Shown here: positions 34,320 to 42,587 of the stretch, piece after piece
How the letters are laid out: each line of letters opens with the position of its first letter
How positions within the stretch are numbered: the first letter of the stretch is position 1
NCBI RefSeq assembly: GCF_029581195.1
Contig: NZ_CP120737.1
Span: forward strand, 1,798,001 to 1,862,000
DNA length: 64,000 nt
Reading direction: 5' to 3'
DNA from: Solwaraspora sp. WMMD791
GTDB taxonomy: Bacteria; Actinomycetota; Actinomycetes; Mycobacteriales; Micromonosporaceae
Position numbers and translations under genes: made by a program
The notes under the pieces: generated by a model
What the model saw: only the letters and a program-made list of their open reading frames with translations
Database searches by the model: none
Told to the model about the DNA's origin: nothing

Positions 34320-36284
34320 TCAGGCGGTCTTCAGCAGCCGCACCGACACGCCCGTGCCGGTGTGGAACGGCTCGGCGGTCCAGCCGTCGATCCCGGTCAC
34401 CGTGACCGATCCGAAGGTGCCGACGAGCTTGTTGGCCCGCAGCACCGGTACCGACACGTTCGCCGCCGGCGGCCGCTGCGGGTCCAGGGCCAGCACCAGG
34501 GCCGCCCGACCGTTGAGCGTCGCCGTCGCGTCGACCACCAGCGGCGGCTCACCGCCGTCGGTCAGGTTCACCGACAGGGTCGCCTGACCGGACTGGGCGT
34601 ACTCGCCGCGTACCCGGACCTGCCCGGCGGTGCGGTCCAACCGCAACGTGCCGCCGCGCAGCTCCACCGGGCCGTCGCCCAACGCCCGCTCCGACGCCGC
34701 CACCAGGGTGCCGTCGACCAGCCGGGTGCCGCCGGTGTAGCTGTTCGCGCCGGTCAGGGTCAACGCGCCGGTGCCGAGCTTGACCAGCATTCCCTCGCCG
34801 TCGATGTCGTTGCGCCAGGCGTCGGCGGCGTGGAAGCCACCGGCGGCGGCGTCCATCGTGACCCGTACGGTGCGCCGCAGCGACCCGTAGCCGTCGGCGG
34901 CGGCGAACAGGTTCAGCCGGCCCCACTGCTCCGGGCCGTCCAGCAGCGGGTAGCCGCCCGGCAGCCCGGTGCTGCGCAGCACCTCACGCCGCTGCTCGGC
35001 GTCCAGGTAGGGCAGCCGGGTCTCCAGCAGCACCTCGGCGCCCTTCGGCACGGTGAACGGGGTGTCCTTACGCGCCTGCGGCAGCATGTACGTCAGCCGG
35101 GGCGTCACCTTCGCCAGGTTCGCCGCCCGGTCGGCGTACGGGTCCGTGTCCGGCCCGGCCGAGTGGGCGTACGCGTACAGCGTGTCGGCGCTCGTGCCGG
35201 TGGCGGCCTGCAGATACTCTGCGGCCTGGCGCCGGGCGTCGGCCTTGAGCTGCGCGTACACCGGATCCGCGAGCACGGCGGCGGCCAGCGCGGTGGCCAG
35301 GATCCGCCCACCGATCACGTCCACCGGCGAGTGCATGCCGGCCACGATCCGGCTGTCCGCGACGTCACTGGCCCGGGCCAGCAACTCCTGGAACCGCTCC
35401 GGTACGGCGTACGCAAACGCCAGCGCCGCCAGGTAGGCGGCGTTGGCGTGGCCGCTGGGGAACCCGCCGTCGTCGGCCGGGTTGTCGGCCCGCTGGCGCA
35501 GCAGCTGCGGCACCACGGCGGTGTTCGCCGCGTACACCGGCACGCCCAGCACCGGGATGCCGCCGGTCTCGACGACCTTGTTGTCGTCGGTGAGCCGCCA
35601 CGGTCGCGGATACTGGTAGGTGGACTTGCTCGGGTTGCTGGAGGCGTGCGGGCCACGGATCGTGTTGACCAGCTGCACCACCGTGCCCAGCGCCGACGAG
35701 GTGGAGCCGGCGCCGAGTGCCGAGCCCGCCGGGGCACCCGGCGGCAGCGCGTCGCTGACCCGCCCGGCTGGCACCCCGTCGGGGGCGGCGGTGATGCCGG
35801 TGACCGCGAGCGAACCCGCCAGGTACGGCTGCGTCAGCGGGCCGAGGCCGCTGATCGCGCTGTAGCTCTGGTGCTGCCGGTCGAAGATGTACGCCTGCTT
35901 CGCCTCGGCGTCGGTCCGCTCCTCGCCGACCTTCACCACGTACCGGATGTTGGCCCGCAGCACCTCGGCGCTGCGCGGTACGCCGTTGTCCCAGTTGCTG
36001 CCGGTGGTCCACAGCTGCTCGAAGCCGGCGAGGATCCGGACCGCCGCGTTGGTCTGCGGGGTCCGGTTGGCGCTGGTGTTGGTCAGGTAGTCGTCGACGA
36101 ACGGCAACCCGGGGTAGCTGGGCGCCGGCGGTACGTTGCCGGCGGCGGTCGCCGTTGTCGCGGTGGCGGGGGCGGCGACCGCCGGGGCGGCGGTGAGCAG
36201 GCTGCCGGCCACCGGTAGGGCGGCGACGGCGGCCGAGCCGCGCAGGAAGACGCGGCGGTCTATCGCATGGTGCTGTGCAGTCAT
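34320..36284 (-). CDS. Tat-exported PAP2 phosphatase with autotransporter-type repeat tail
   Basis: 654 aa. Twin-arginine signal (DRRVFLRGSAAVAALP) and AVA-AP cleavage. The PAP2/acid phosphatase active site is complete: motif 1 KSTYQYPRPWR (residues of the form K...RP), motif 2 GGFPSGHANAAY (PSGH) and motif 3 DSRIVAGMHSPVDVIGG (SR....H...D). It is therefore probably an extracellular phosphomonoesterase, related also to vanadium haloperoxidases. After residue 470 a beta-helix-like section contains GTGALTLTGANSYTGGTRLV, the signature of the autotransporter-associated beta-strand repeat, unusual on a Gram-positive PAP2 enzyme. No autotransporter barrel is present. Single gene, terminator shared with its neighbour. 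Confidence 0.9.
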   Translation of the reverse strand: MTAQHHAIDRRVFLRGSAAVAALPVAGSLLTAAPAVAAPATATTATAAGNVPPAPSYPGLPFVDDYLTNTSANRTPQTNAAVRILAGFEQLWTTGSNWDNGVPRSAEVLRANIRYVVKVGEERTDAEAKQAYIFDRQHQSYSAISGLGPLTQPYLAGSLAVTGITAAPDGVPAGRVSDALPPGAPAGSALGAGSTSSALGTVVQLVNTIRGPHASSNPSKSTYQYPRPWRLTDDNKVVETGGIPVLGVPVYAANTAVVPQLLRQRADNPADDGGFPSGHANAAYLAALAFAYAVPERFQELLARASDVADSRIVAGMHSPVDVIGGRILATALAAAVLADPVYAQLKADARRQAAEYLQAATGTSADTLYAYAHSAGPDTDPYADRAANLAKVTPRLTYMLPQARKDTPFTVPKGAEVLLETRLPYLDAEQRREVLRSTGLPGGYPLLDGPEQWGRLNLFAAADGYGSLRRTVRVTMDAAAGGFHAADAWRNDIDGEGMLVKLGTGALTLTGANSYTGGTRLVDGTLVAASERALGDGPVELRGGTLRLDRTAGQVRVRGEYAQSGQATLSVNLTDGGEPPLVVDATATLNGRAALVLALDPQRPPAANVSVPVLRANKLVGTFGSVTVTGIDGWTAEPFHTGTGVSVRLLKTA

Positions 36285-36422
36285 GGCTGCTGACCCTGAC
36301 CAACGCCGATGAACGGCACAGGGCCGGTCAGCGAACGGCCGGTGGACTCAAGCGATCGTTAGATCCAGAAGTGACGTGTCTCCCACTGGTACGCCGTGCC
36401 CCGGTGACCTGCTGTCATCCGT

Positions 36423-36452
36423 CGACGCCGATCGGCTACCTCATCGGCGTCG
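36423..36452. terminator. Hairpin after the LamG protein gene
   Basis: Ten-base inverted repeat (cgacgccgat 36423-36432, atcggcgtcg 36443-36452) 11 bases downstream of the stop of the minus-strand LamG gene. The rest of 36285-36463 shows no gene. Confidence 0.6.
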
Positions 36453-36463
36453 GATGCGACAGG

Positions 36464-39073
36464 TCAGCCGGCGGACCGGAAGACCACCGTACGGTCGTCG
36501 GTGAGCACCGGCACGCCGGACGAGTACTGGAGGCCGGTGGTGCCGGCGGCGTTCTCGATGCCGATGGTGGCGCTGCCACCGCGCTCACCCGGGCTCGCCG
36601 GGTCGATGCCGCTGTAGCTGATCGACACGTAGCCGCCGAGCTGAGCGAACACGATCTGGAACGTCACCCGTTCGTCGGGGTTGGCGGCCCGGCGCACGTT
36701 GCGCCACTCGACGACGTACTCGCCGAACGGGGACGAGCCGCGGGTCGCCGTGACCACGTCGGCCTGCTCGTCGACGATCAGGTCGTCCCAGAACGCGGCG
36801 ACCATCGCGTCGGGCCCGCCGACGGTCGGGACGCTGGTCGGCACCGGGTGGGAGCCACCGGGGTCGGTGAAGGTGAGGATGCCGTTGGTGTCGACCCAGG
36901 CCGAGGTGTACGTCTGCCCGTAAAAGGTGACCGGGAACGGCAGCGTGACCTCGGTGACCGCGTCGTCACCGGACAACCCCAGGGGGGCACCGGCCGCCGG
37001 GGTGTACGGCTGGCTCAGCTCCTGGCAGTAGCTGCCGTCTCCGTTGCCGGCCGCCATCAGGAACAGGGCCAGGTTCGTGGTGCCGGGCACCAAGATGGCC
37101 TCGGTGGCGACCAGCGCGCAGTCCCCCGGGCCGGAGCGCGCGGTGACGGCGTACTCCCCGGGGGCGACGTCAGCGAAGCTGAATCCGCCGCTGGCGTCGG
37201 TGGTCGTCTGCCGCCCGCCCGGTTCCAGGGTGACCGGTACGCCGGCCCCGACCGGCATGAAGTCCGCCCCGTAGACGGTGCCGCTCACCGTCACCGGTGC
37301 GGCCAGCACATGCACGGCCGAGATCGCCAACTCGCTGGTGAGCCCGTTCGCGGTGCGGCTGGCCGCGAAGAGGGGCAGCTCACCGAGCGCGGTCGGGGTG
37401 ACGGTCACCGTGGTCGAGCCGCCGGGCTCTGCCAGCGTGGCGGTCTGGCCGAGGGTGGCCGCGCCAATGCTGTAGCGGAACTCGGTCACGTTGGTGTCGC
37501 CGCCAGCGTCGAAGGTCACCGGGATCGGGGTGCCGAGGGCGGCGGTGGCGCCGCTGGGGAAGCTGATCTGCGGGGCGCCGGGGCGGGCCTGTTCGCCGAG
37601 CTCCGATTCGGAGACCGCTCGCTGGTAGACACGGACGTCGTCGACCTGGCCGATGAACTGATCGGTGGCCGCGCCGGCCCGGGTCGCCTGCCCGACGGTG
37701 ACCGAGCCGGTGGCGGCGACGCTGCCGGCGAGGGTGGCGGTCGCGCTCTGCTGGGTCCTGTTGACGTGCAACTGCAGGGTGCCGTAGGGCTTGTGGTAGA
37801 TCGCCGCGAGGTGGGTCCACTGGCCGGGAACGGCGGCGGCGTCAGAGTCCACGCTGATCAGCGAAGCGTCAGCGGAATCGGCGTCGGCCATCGTGAAACG
37901 CCACCGGTCGGCGGCCGCGTCGTAGCCGATGGCGGCGACCGAGGTGGTGCTGCCGTCGACCGTCACGACGGTCTGGGAGGTGTCGGTGGCGTCGAGCTTG
38001 ACCCACGCCGACAGGGTGAAGGTGAGGTCGGTACGCAGGGTGAGCGGGGCGGCGGTGGTCGGGTGCGGCCAGCTGACCGGGTCGCTGGTGGCCGCGTGGT
38101 CGCCGGCTGCGGTCAGCGCCAGGGCGGGGCTACCTCGGCCCGGCGTGGTGGTGGCCCCGACGACGGTGAGCGCGTTGCCGTTGCCGGTGGCGTCGGCGCC
38201 CACGGCGGCGGTGTCGTCGAAGTCCCAGTACGCCACCGGGGCGTTGCCTGCAGCCACGAAGAACTGGTAGTCCACGGCAGTGGAGGCGAGCCCTGCCTGA
38301 TCCTTCGACCAGACCCGCAGGGTGTTGAGGCCGTTACGGGTGGGCTGCAGCTCCAGGGTGGCGGAGCCGTCGGCGGCGGCTGGGATCGTCGGTGCGGAGC
38401 CGGGGCCGATGCCACTGTCGAGGGTGTAGGCGTAGCCGACGATGCCGGCGGCATCGGCCGGTGGGCTGATGGTGAAGATCCCGGGGATGCCGACTCCGCC
38501 GACCGGGGGCTGGTTCGGGGTCGAGGGCGGATAGTCGGCCGAGGTGATGCTCGCCGGCGGCTCGGGCGCGATGACGTCCAAGGTGAACCGGCACGGTGCC
38601 GACCACGGCCCGGTCGACGTGCTGTCGCTGGTGCGGGCGCGAAGCAGGTAGGACTTGCCGTGCTCCAGCGCCGCTGCCGATGGCACCGAAGCGGAGACGA
38701 AGGACGGGTTGCCGGTGCTCTGCTGCACCTGCTGCGCGGTGTGCGGGGGCTGACCGACCCGCCGCCAGGAGAACGTGGTGGTGATCGTCTGCGCACCGGC
38801 GTCGGGGTCGCTGGCGCGGGCGGCGAACGTCGGTGTCGTCGTGATGGCCCAGATCTTGCCGGTCTCCGGAGAGCAGGCGCGGCCGTGCACGGTGAGCTGG
38901 GTCGGGCGGTCGGGCACCTGGTTGGCGGCGGCGACCGCCGGCGCCGCAGGCACCAGAGCCACCGCGAGCAGGGTCGCCATGCCGATGGCGAGGCGACGCG
39001 GCCAGCCGGACCGTCCCTTTGATACCTGACCTGCGTCGAACGTCAACTGGCGCCTGCCGTACGGCACGTCCAC
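36464..39073 (-). CDS. Large secreted LamG/beta-domain protein
   Basis: About 869 aa from GTG 39073, chosen so that the signal peptide (WPRRLAIGMATLLAVALVP, cleavage AVA-AA) is not far from the start; the open frame reaches 39151. Order in the mature protein: an N-terminal Ig/FN3-like pair (about 60-250), a LamG/concanavalin-like jellyroll beginning VAYWDFDDTAAVGADATGNG with FTLSAWVKL, GQWTHLAAIYHK and GQVDDVRVYQRA (about 300-490), a chitobiase-like beta segment, a carboxypeptidase-regulatory-like domain (VSGTVYGADFMPVG) and a C-terminal domain with SAWVDTNGILTF and DDLIVD typical of nidogen/PEP-type surface proteins. Probably an extracellular carbohydrate- or matrix-binding protein; no catalytic residues seen. 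Confidence 0.82.
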   Translation of the reverse strand: MDVPYGRRQLTFDAGQVSKGRSGWPRRLAIGMATLLAVALVPAAPAVAAANQVPDRPTQLTVHGRACSPETGKIWAITTTPTFAARASDPDAGAQTITTTFSWRRVGQPPHTAQQVQQSTGNPSFVSASVPSAAALEHGKSYLLRARTSDSTSTGPWSAPCRFTLDVIAPEPPASITSADYPPSTPNQPPVGGVGIPGIFTISPPADAAGIVGYAYTLDSGIGPGSAPTIPAAADGSATLELQPTRNGLNTLRVWSKDQAGLASTAVDYQFFVAAGNAPVAYWDFDDTAAVGADATGNGNALTVVGATTTPGRGSPALALTAAGDHAATSDPVSWPHPTTAAPLTLRTDLTFTLSAWVKLDATDTSQTVVTVDGSTTSVAAIGYDAAADRWRFTMADADSADASLISVDSDAAAVPGQWTHLAAIYHKPYGTLQLHVNRTQQSATATLAGSVAATGSVTVGQATRAGAATDQFIGQVDDVRVYQRAVSESELGEQARPGAPQISFPSGATAALGTPIPVTFDAGGDTNVTEFRYSIGAATLGQTATLAEPGGSTTVTVTPTALGELPLFAASRTANGLTSELAISAVHVLAAPVTVSGTVYGADFMPVGAGVPVTLEPGGRQTTTDASGGFSFADVAPGEYAVTARSGPGDCALVATEAILVPGTTNLALFLMAAGNGDGSYCQELSQPYTPAAGAPLGLSGDDAVTEVTLPFPVTFYGQTYTSAWVDTNGILTFTDPGGSHPVPTSVPTVGGPDAMVAAFWDDLIVDEQADVVTATRGSSPFGEYVVEWRNVRRAANPDERVTFQIVFAQLGGYVSISYSGIDPASPGERGGSATIGIENAAGTTGLQYSSGVPVLTDDRTVVFRSAG

Positions 39074-39277
39074 CCCCGCGATGTGAAAATGTGAATGCGG
39101 GAGCAGAGTAGCCACCGGATACCAGCGCCCGTCAATCCCCCGACTCCACAAGATTCACGCCAAGGTAAATGATCATAACTGTGGGTGATCACTCAGTGGG
39201 CCGGCGAGCATCCGTCGGTGTGAGCGTGCGCATCAGCTGCCGACGACGTCCGTTCGGGGTTCCGATCGGGGTGGTTA

Positions 39278-39294
39278 GTTCGATACCATCGAAC
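39278..39294. promoter_or_regulatory. Palindromic operator candidate upstream of the XRE-cupin gene
   Basis: GTTCGAT-ACC-ATCGAAC is a perfect seven-base inverted repeat with a three-base centre, 52 bases before the regulator start and in an AT-richer stretch. Size and position fit an autoregulatory site for an XRE dimer. Nothing else was recognised in 39074-39346. Confidence 0.45.
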
Positions 39295-39346
39295 AAGAAT
39301 TCGGTGCGGCCCGGCGGGCGGTCCGCCCCACCCCCTGGGAGGTCCG

Positions 39347-39964
39347 GTGCGCAGGTCAGACCGCGTCGTCACCGACGGTGACGTACGCCAGGATCTGGTC
39401 GGCGCCCGGATGCGCCAGTTCCGCAAGGAACAGGGGCTGACCCTGCGCGGACTGGCCGGTCGGGCCAACCTGTCGATCGGCTTCCTGTCGCAGGTCGAGC
39501 GGGGTGTCTCGTCGATCGGGCTGACCGCGCTCAACAGCGTCGCCGCCGCCCTGGACCGGCCGGTCGCCGAGTTCTTCAGCGAGGAGCCGCCCGCGACCGC
39601 CGAGGACCCGCAGGGCAACCTGCCGGTGCACTTCACGCTCACCCGGGCCGACAACGGCGCCACCGAGTACGTCTCCGGTCAGCAGACCTACCGGATGCTC
39701 TCCGACCGTGGCCCCAACCTGGTGCTGGAGCCGATGCTGGTGCACATCGCGCCGGGCGGGCGCCGCGAGGAGGCGTACGGGCACGCCGGCGAGGAGTTCG
39801 CCTACGTCGTGCGGGGCGAGCTGCTGTACGAGGTCGACGGGGTGGAGCACCGGCTCTACCCGGGCGACAGCCTGCACCTGCGGTCGAACACCCCGCACCG
39901 GCTATACAACGACACCGACGAAGTGACCACCGTGGTCTCGGTGGTCACTCCCCGGTTGTTCTGA
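39347..39964 (+). CDS. XRE-cupin transcriptional regulator
   Basis: 205 aa, GTG after GGGAGG. N-terminal helix-turn-helix: GARMRQFRKEQGLTLRGLAGRANLSIGFLSQVERG. C-terminal small-molecule-binding cupin: HIAPGGRREEAYGHAGEEFAYVVRGELLYEVDGVEHRLYPGDSLHLRSNTPHR, with the metal/ligand His and Glu residues kept. This is the PuuR/MocR-unrelated XRE-cupin class that commonly controls nearby catabolic operons. It faces the end of the 13-gene hydantoinase/ABC operon (83 bases apart, convergent) and is the best candidate for its regulator. Confidence 0.9.
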   Translation: MRRSDRVVTDGDVRQDLVGARMRQFRKEQGLTLRGLAGRANLSIGFLSQVERGVSSIGLTALNSVAAALDRPVAEFFSEEPPATAEDPQGNLPVHFTLTRADNGATEYVSGQQTYRMLSDRGPNLVLEPMLVHIAPGGRREEAYGHAGEEFAYVVRGELLYEVDGVEHRLYPGDSLHLRSNTPHRLYNDTDEVTTVVSVVTPRLF

Positions 39965-40047
39965 TTCCGCGCACCGTCGCCGGTCGCCGCCGGAACTGCC
40001 CACTGCTGGGCACCATGTTCACTACCACGTAATAATCGGTGGGCGGC

Positions 40048-41193
40048 TCACCGACCGAGTCGGCGGTCCGTCTCGGCCATCGTCGCCCGCCAGATCGGCG
40101 CGGCCGGGTCGATCACCGAGAAGTGGTCACCGGCCTGCTCCAGCCAGCCCGGATCCTCGCCAGCGGCGCGGGCCGCGGCCACGTACCGGCGGTTGAAGTC
40201 GATCAGGTCCAGGTCGTCGCTGGCACCCTGGACGATCAACTGTGGTACGCCGATCGGCAGCCGGGCCATCGGATCCGAGGCCGCGTACACCGGTGGGATG
40301 TCGTCGCGACCACCGCCGAGCGCGGCGGCGACCGCCCCGGTGCCGACCTGGCGCCGCTGGCCCTCGACCAGGTCCAGCACCCCGGCCAACGACACCGCCA
40401 ACGCCACTGGCACCGGGCCACCGTCGGCGGCCAGCCGCAGCGCCAACTGACCGCCGGCGGAGTGGCCGAACACCGCGACCCGGCCCAGGTCGAGCAGCCC
40501 GTCCGGCACGGCGCCACCGGTCAGCTCCGGCAGGTTGGCCAGCACCGCCAGGCTGGTCGCCACATCGGCGGTGGTCGCCGGCCAGCCGTGCCGGTCCGGC
40601 CGGCGGTACTCCACGTTCCACGCGGCGTAGCCCCGGTCGGCCAGGTCGATGGCGAGCGCGTCCATCAGGTCCGCCGCCCAGATCGACCGCCAGAAGCCGC
40701 CGTGCAGCAGCACCGCCACCGGCAACGACCCGACGTGCACGGCAGCCGAGCCGGTAACCGGCAGCCGCAACTCGCCCCACTGCTCCGGATCCGGACCGTA
40801 CGCGATCCGCAGCGCCGGTCGGCGCAGCCGGTGCACCGCGTGCCGGACCGCCCAGGCCAGCCCCCACACGCCCCGGCCGTACAGGTGGGTCGAGGCCGGG
40901 TGCACCGGCTGCGGGCCGGTGACGTCGGGCTCGTACCACACGGTACGGGCGGCCCAGTCGCCGCCGCTGGTCAGCAACGACCGGACCGCCGGGTCCGGGC
41001 CGGGCAGCAGCACGGCGGCGCTGCCCACGCCGAGGCCGTCGAGCAGTTGTCGCACCTGGCCCGCGTCGGCAGCGACCGCGAAGTCACCGGCCACGCCGAG
41101 TCCGGCCGCCTCAGCGGCGACCAGCCCGTGCAGCAGCGACGGGTCGACGGCCAGCCTCGGCCCGGCGACGACCAGTACGTGATCGACAGTCAT
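40048..41193 (-). CDS. Alpha/beta hydrolase with N-terminal degenerate dehydroquinase-like domain
   Basis: 381 aa, ATG with GGAAGGAG, overlapping the LLM gene by four bases. Residues 150-381 are an esterase/formamidase-like alpha/beta hydrolase: oxyanion motif VAVLLHGGFWRSIW, nucleophile GHSAGGQLAL, acid in GASDDLDLIDF and His in AGDHFSVID. Residues 1-130 look like a worn type II 3-dehydroquinate dehydratase fold: HVLVVAGPRL in place of the LNGPNL strand, VLLPGPDPAVRSLL in place of the INPxAxxHTSxAL strand, and GRGVWGLAWAVRHAVHRL as the closing helix; the catalytic Tyr and His positions are not conserved. Such a fusion probably acts on an acyclic product of the pathway. Last gene of the operon. 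The hydrolase part is secure, the N-terminal assignment tentative. Confidence 0.83.
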   Translation of the reverse strand: MTVDHVLVVAGPRLAVDPSLLHGLVAAEAAGLGVAGDFAVAADAGQVRQLLDGLGVGSAAVLLPGPDPAVRSLLTSGGDWAARTVWYEPDVTGPQPVHPASTHLYGRGVWGLAWAVRHAVHRLRRPALRIAYGPDPEQWGELRLPVTGSAAVHVGSLPVAVLLHGGFWRSIWAADLMDALAIDLADRGYAAWNVEYRRPDRHGWPATTADVATSLAVLANLPELTGGAVPDGLLDLGRVAVFGHSAGGQLALRLAADGGPVPVALAVSLAGVLDLVEGQRRQVGTGAVAAALGGGRDDIPPVYAASDPMARLPIGVPQLIVQGASDDLDLIDFNRRYVAAARAAGEDPGWLEQAGDHFSVIDPAAPIWRATMAETDRRLGR

Positions 41194-42200
41194 CGGGAAC
41201 TCTCCTTCCGCAGCAGCGGCAGCACCTGCGCGCCGAGCAGCTCCACTCCCCGGTCGTCGGTGAGCCCGTGCGGGGTGCCGAACTCGACCCGGCGTACCCC
41301 GGCGTCGATCAACGCCTGCGCCTGGGCGGCGACCTGCGCCGGGGTGCCGGAAAAGGCGAACCGGTCCAGCAGGTCGTCGGGCACCAGCCGGCCCGCGTCG
41401 ACGTCCCGCCCGGCCGCGACCAACGACTTGACCTGCGCCAGCAGCTCGTCGCCGACGGTCACCGTCGGGTCCAGGTCGGCGACGACCGCCAGGTACATGG
41501 CCACTTCGGTGCGGGCCTTCGCCCGGGCCGCCTCGCCGTCGGTGTCGACGACGGTCACCGCGCCGAACACGATCCCGACGTCGTCGACCGGGCGGCCGGC
41601 GGCCTGCGCACCGGGGCGGATCCGGTCGCGGATCACCGGCACCATGTCCGGGTTGGCGCTGCCGCCGACTTTCAGCTCGTCGGCGATCCGGCCGGCGAGC
41701 GCGGCGCCGCGCGGCCCCCAGGCGCCGAGCAGAAGCGGCGGGTCGGGGCGGTGCACGGCGTACCGCAGGGCGGTGTCGGGGGCGAGTTGGAACACCGTAC
41801 CGTCGAACCCGGACGTGTCGCCGCGCAGCAGCCGGTACACCACCTCGGCGGCCTCGGCGAGCGCGGCGAGCGGGCGGGGCTGCGCGATGCCGACCGCGCC
41901 GAGCCAGGTGCCACGGGCCAGACCCAGGTAGGCCCGCCCGTGCGAGGCCAGGTCGAGCGCGGCGAGCTGCCCGGCGATCTCGTACGGGGCCATCGAGTAC
42001 GGGTTGAGGCAGGCTGCCCCGAGCCGGACCCGCCCGGTGGCGGCGGCCATCTCCAACAGCGGGAAGATCGGCGGCTGGTACATCAGGTCACCGAAGACGG
42101 TGAGCACGTCGAAGCCGTACGCCTCGGCGGCGCGGGCCAGCCGGGCGTAGTCGCCGGCGCGTTTGTCGCTCTGCAGCCCGAGTCCGATTTCCACAGACAC
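41190..42200 (-). CDS. LLM-class flavin-dependent oxidoreductase
   Basis: 336 aa TIM-barrel oxidoreductase of the bacterial luciferase-like family, of the F420-dependent (MER-like) branch by length and by the N-terminal VEIGLGLQSDKRAGDYARLARAAEAYGFD. GTG start after GGAGG. Further family stretches are GRVRLGAACLNPYSMAPYEIAGQLAALDLASHGRAYLGLARGTW in one conserved block and the C-terminal FSGTPAQVAAQAQALIDAGV. Either F420-dependent reduction or FMN-dependent ring monooxygenation is possible; in this operon a ring-opening or dehydrogenation step on the imported substrate is plausible. Confidence 0.88.
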   Translation of the reverse strand: MSVEIGLGLQSDKRAGDYARLARAAEAYGFDVLTVFGDLMYQPPIFPLLEMAAATGRVRLGAACLNPYSMAPYEIAGQLAALDLASHGRAYLGLARGTWLGAVGIAQPRPLAALAEAAEVVYRLLRGDTSGFDGTVFQLAPDTALRYAVHRPDPPLLLGAWGPRGAALAGRIADELKVGGSANPDMVPVIRDRIRPGAQAAGRPVDDVGIVFGAVTVVDTDGEAARAKARTEVAMYLAVVADLDPTVTVGDELLAQVKSLVAAGRDVDAGRLVPDDLLDRFAFSGTPAQVAAQAQALIDAGVRRVEFGTPHGLTDDRGVELLGAQVLPLLRKESSR

Positions 42201-42251
42201 GCGAACCTCCGATGGATCAGGGCCCGATCAGGTGGGTCAGGCCGGGTCAGG

Positions 42252-42587
42252 TCAGGTCAGGTCGGCGGAGTTCATCCGCCGTTTGCAGGTCCGTTCGACC
42301 CGCATGACCAGGCCCTCCTCCGGGTCGGGGCAGGCGAACAGGGTGTCGCGTTCCAGCCAGTCCCCCGGCGGCATGTCGCGCTGCTTGGCGGCGAGGAACG
42401 GCAGCACCGAGGCGAGCGCGTACACGCAGAAATGTTTCCCGGCCGGGATCTTCAGGTGTGCGCTGTCGGTCAGCTCGAAGTGGTCGCCGACGGCCATTCC
42501 GCAGACCGACCGGCCGTCGATGCGGTCCACACTGACCCGCAGGTCGTAGACCTCCATGTCACCGCTAGTGGCGTTGGATTCGGTCAC
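42252..42587 (-). CDS. TIGR04076-family small protein
   Basis: 111 aa from GTG 42587, which overlaps the preceding TGA and follows GAGGGAG. The pattern MEVYDLRVSVDRIDG, GMAVGDHFEL, GKHFCVYALASVLPFLAAKQRDM, LFACPDPEEGLVMRVERT fits the TIGR04076 family: small proteins with two or three conserved Cys, found beside metabolic operons, function unknown. Possibly a metal- or substrate-handling accessory protein. A 51-base gap to the next gene is the largest internal gap of the operon. Confidence 0.8.
   Translation of the reverse strand: MTESNATSGDMEVYDLRVSVDRIDGRSVCGMAVGDHFELTDSAHLKIPAGKHFCVYALASVLPFLAAKQRDMPPGDWLERDTLFACPDPEEGLVMRVERTCKRRMNSADLT

Noticed and set aside
34275-36218. Plus-strand open frame of 647 codons opposite the PAP2 gene
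   Set aside because: Antisense shadow; the minus strand carries the complete PAP2 active site.
36275-39022. Plus-strand open frame of 915 codons opposite the LamG gene
   Set aside because: Composition is Gly/Arg/Val-rich without motifs; the minus strand has a signal peptide and LamG motifs in the same interval.
40048-41193. The alpha/beta hydrolase as the missing kynurenine formamidase
   Set aside because: The HGGFW motif is compatible, but the gene is embedded in and translationally coupled to an unrelated operon 15 kb away, and the motif is shared by many esterases.
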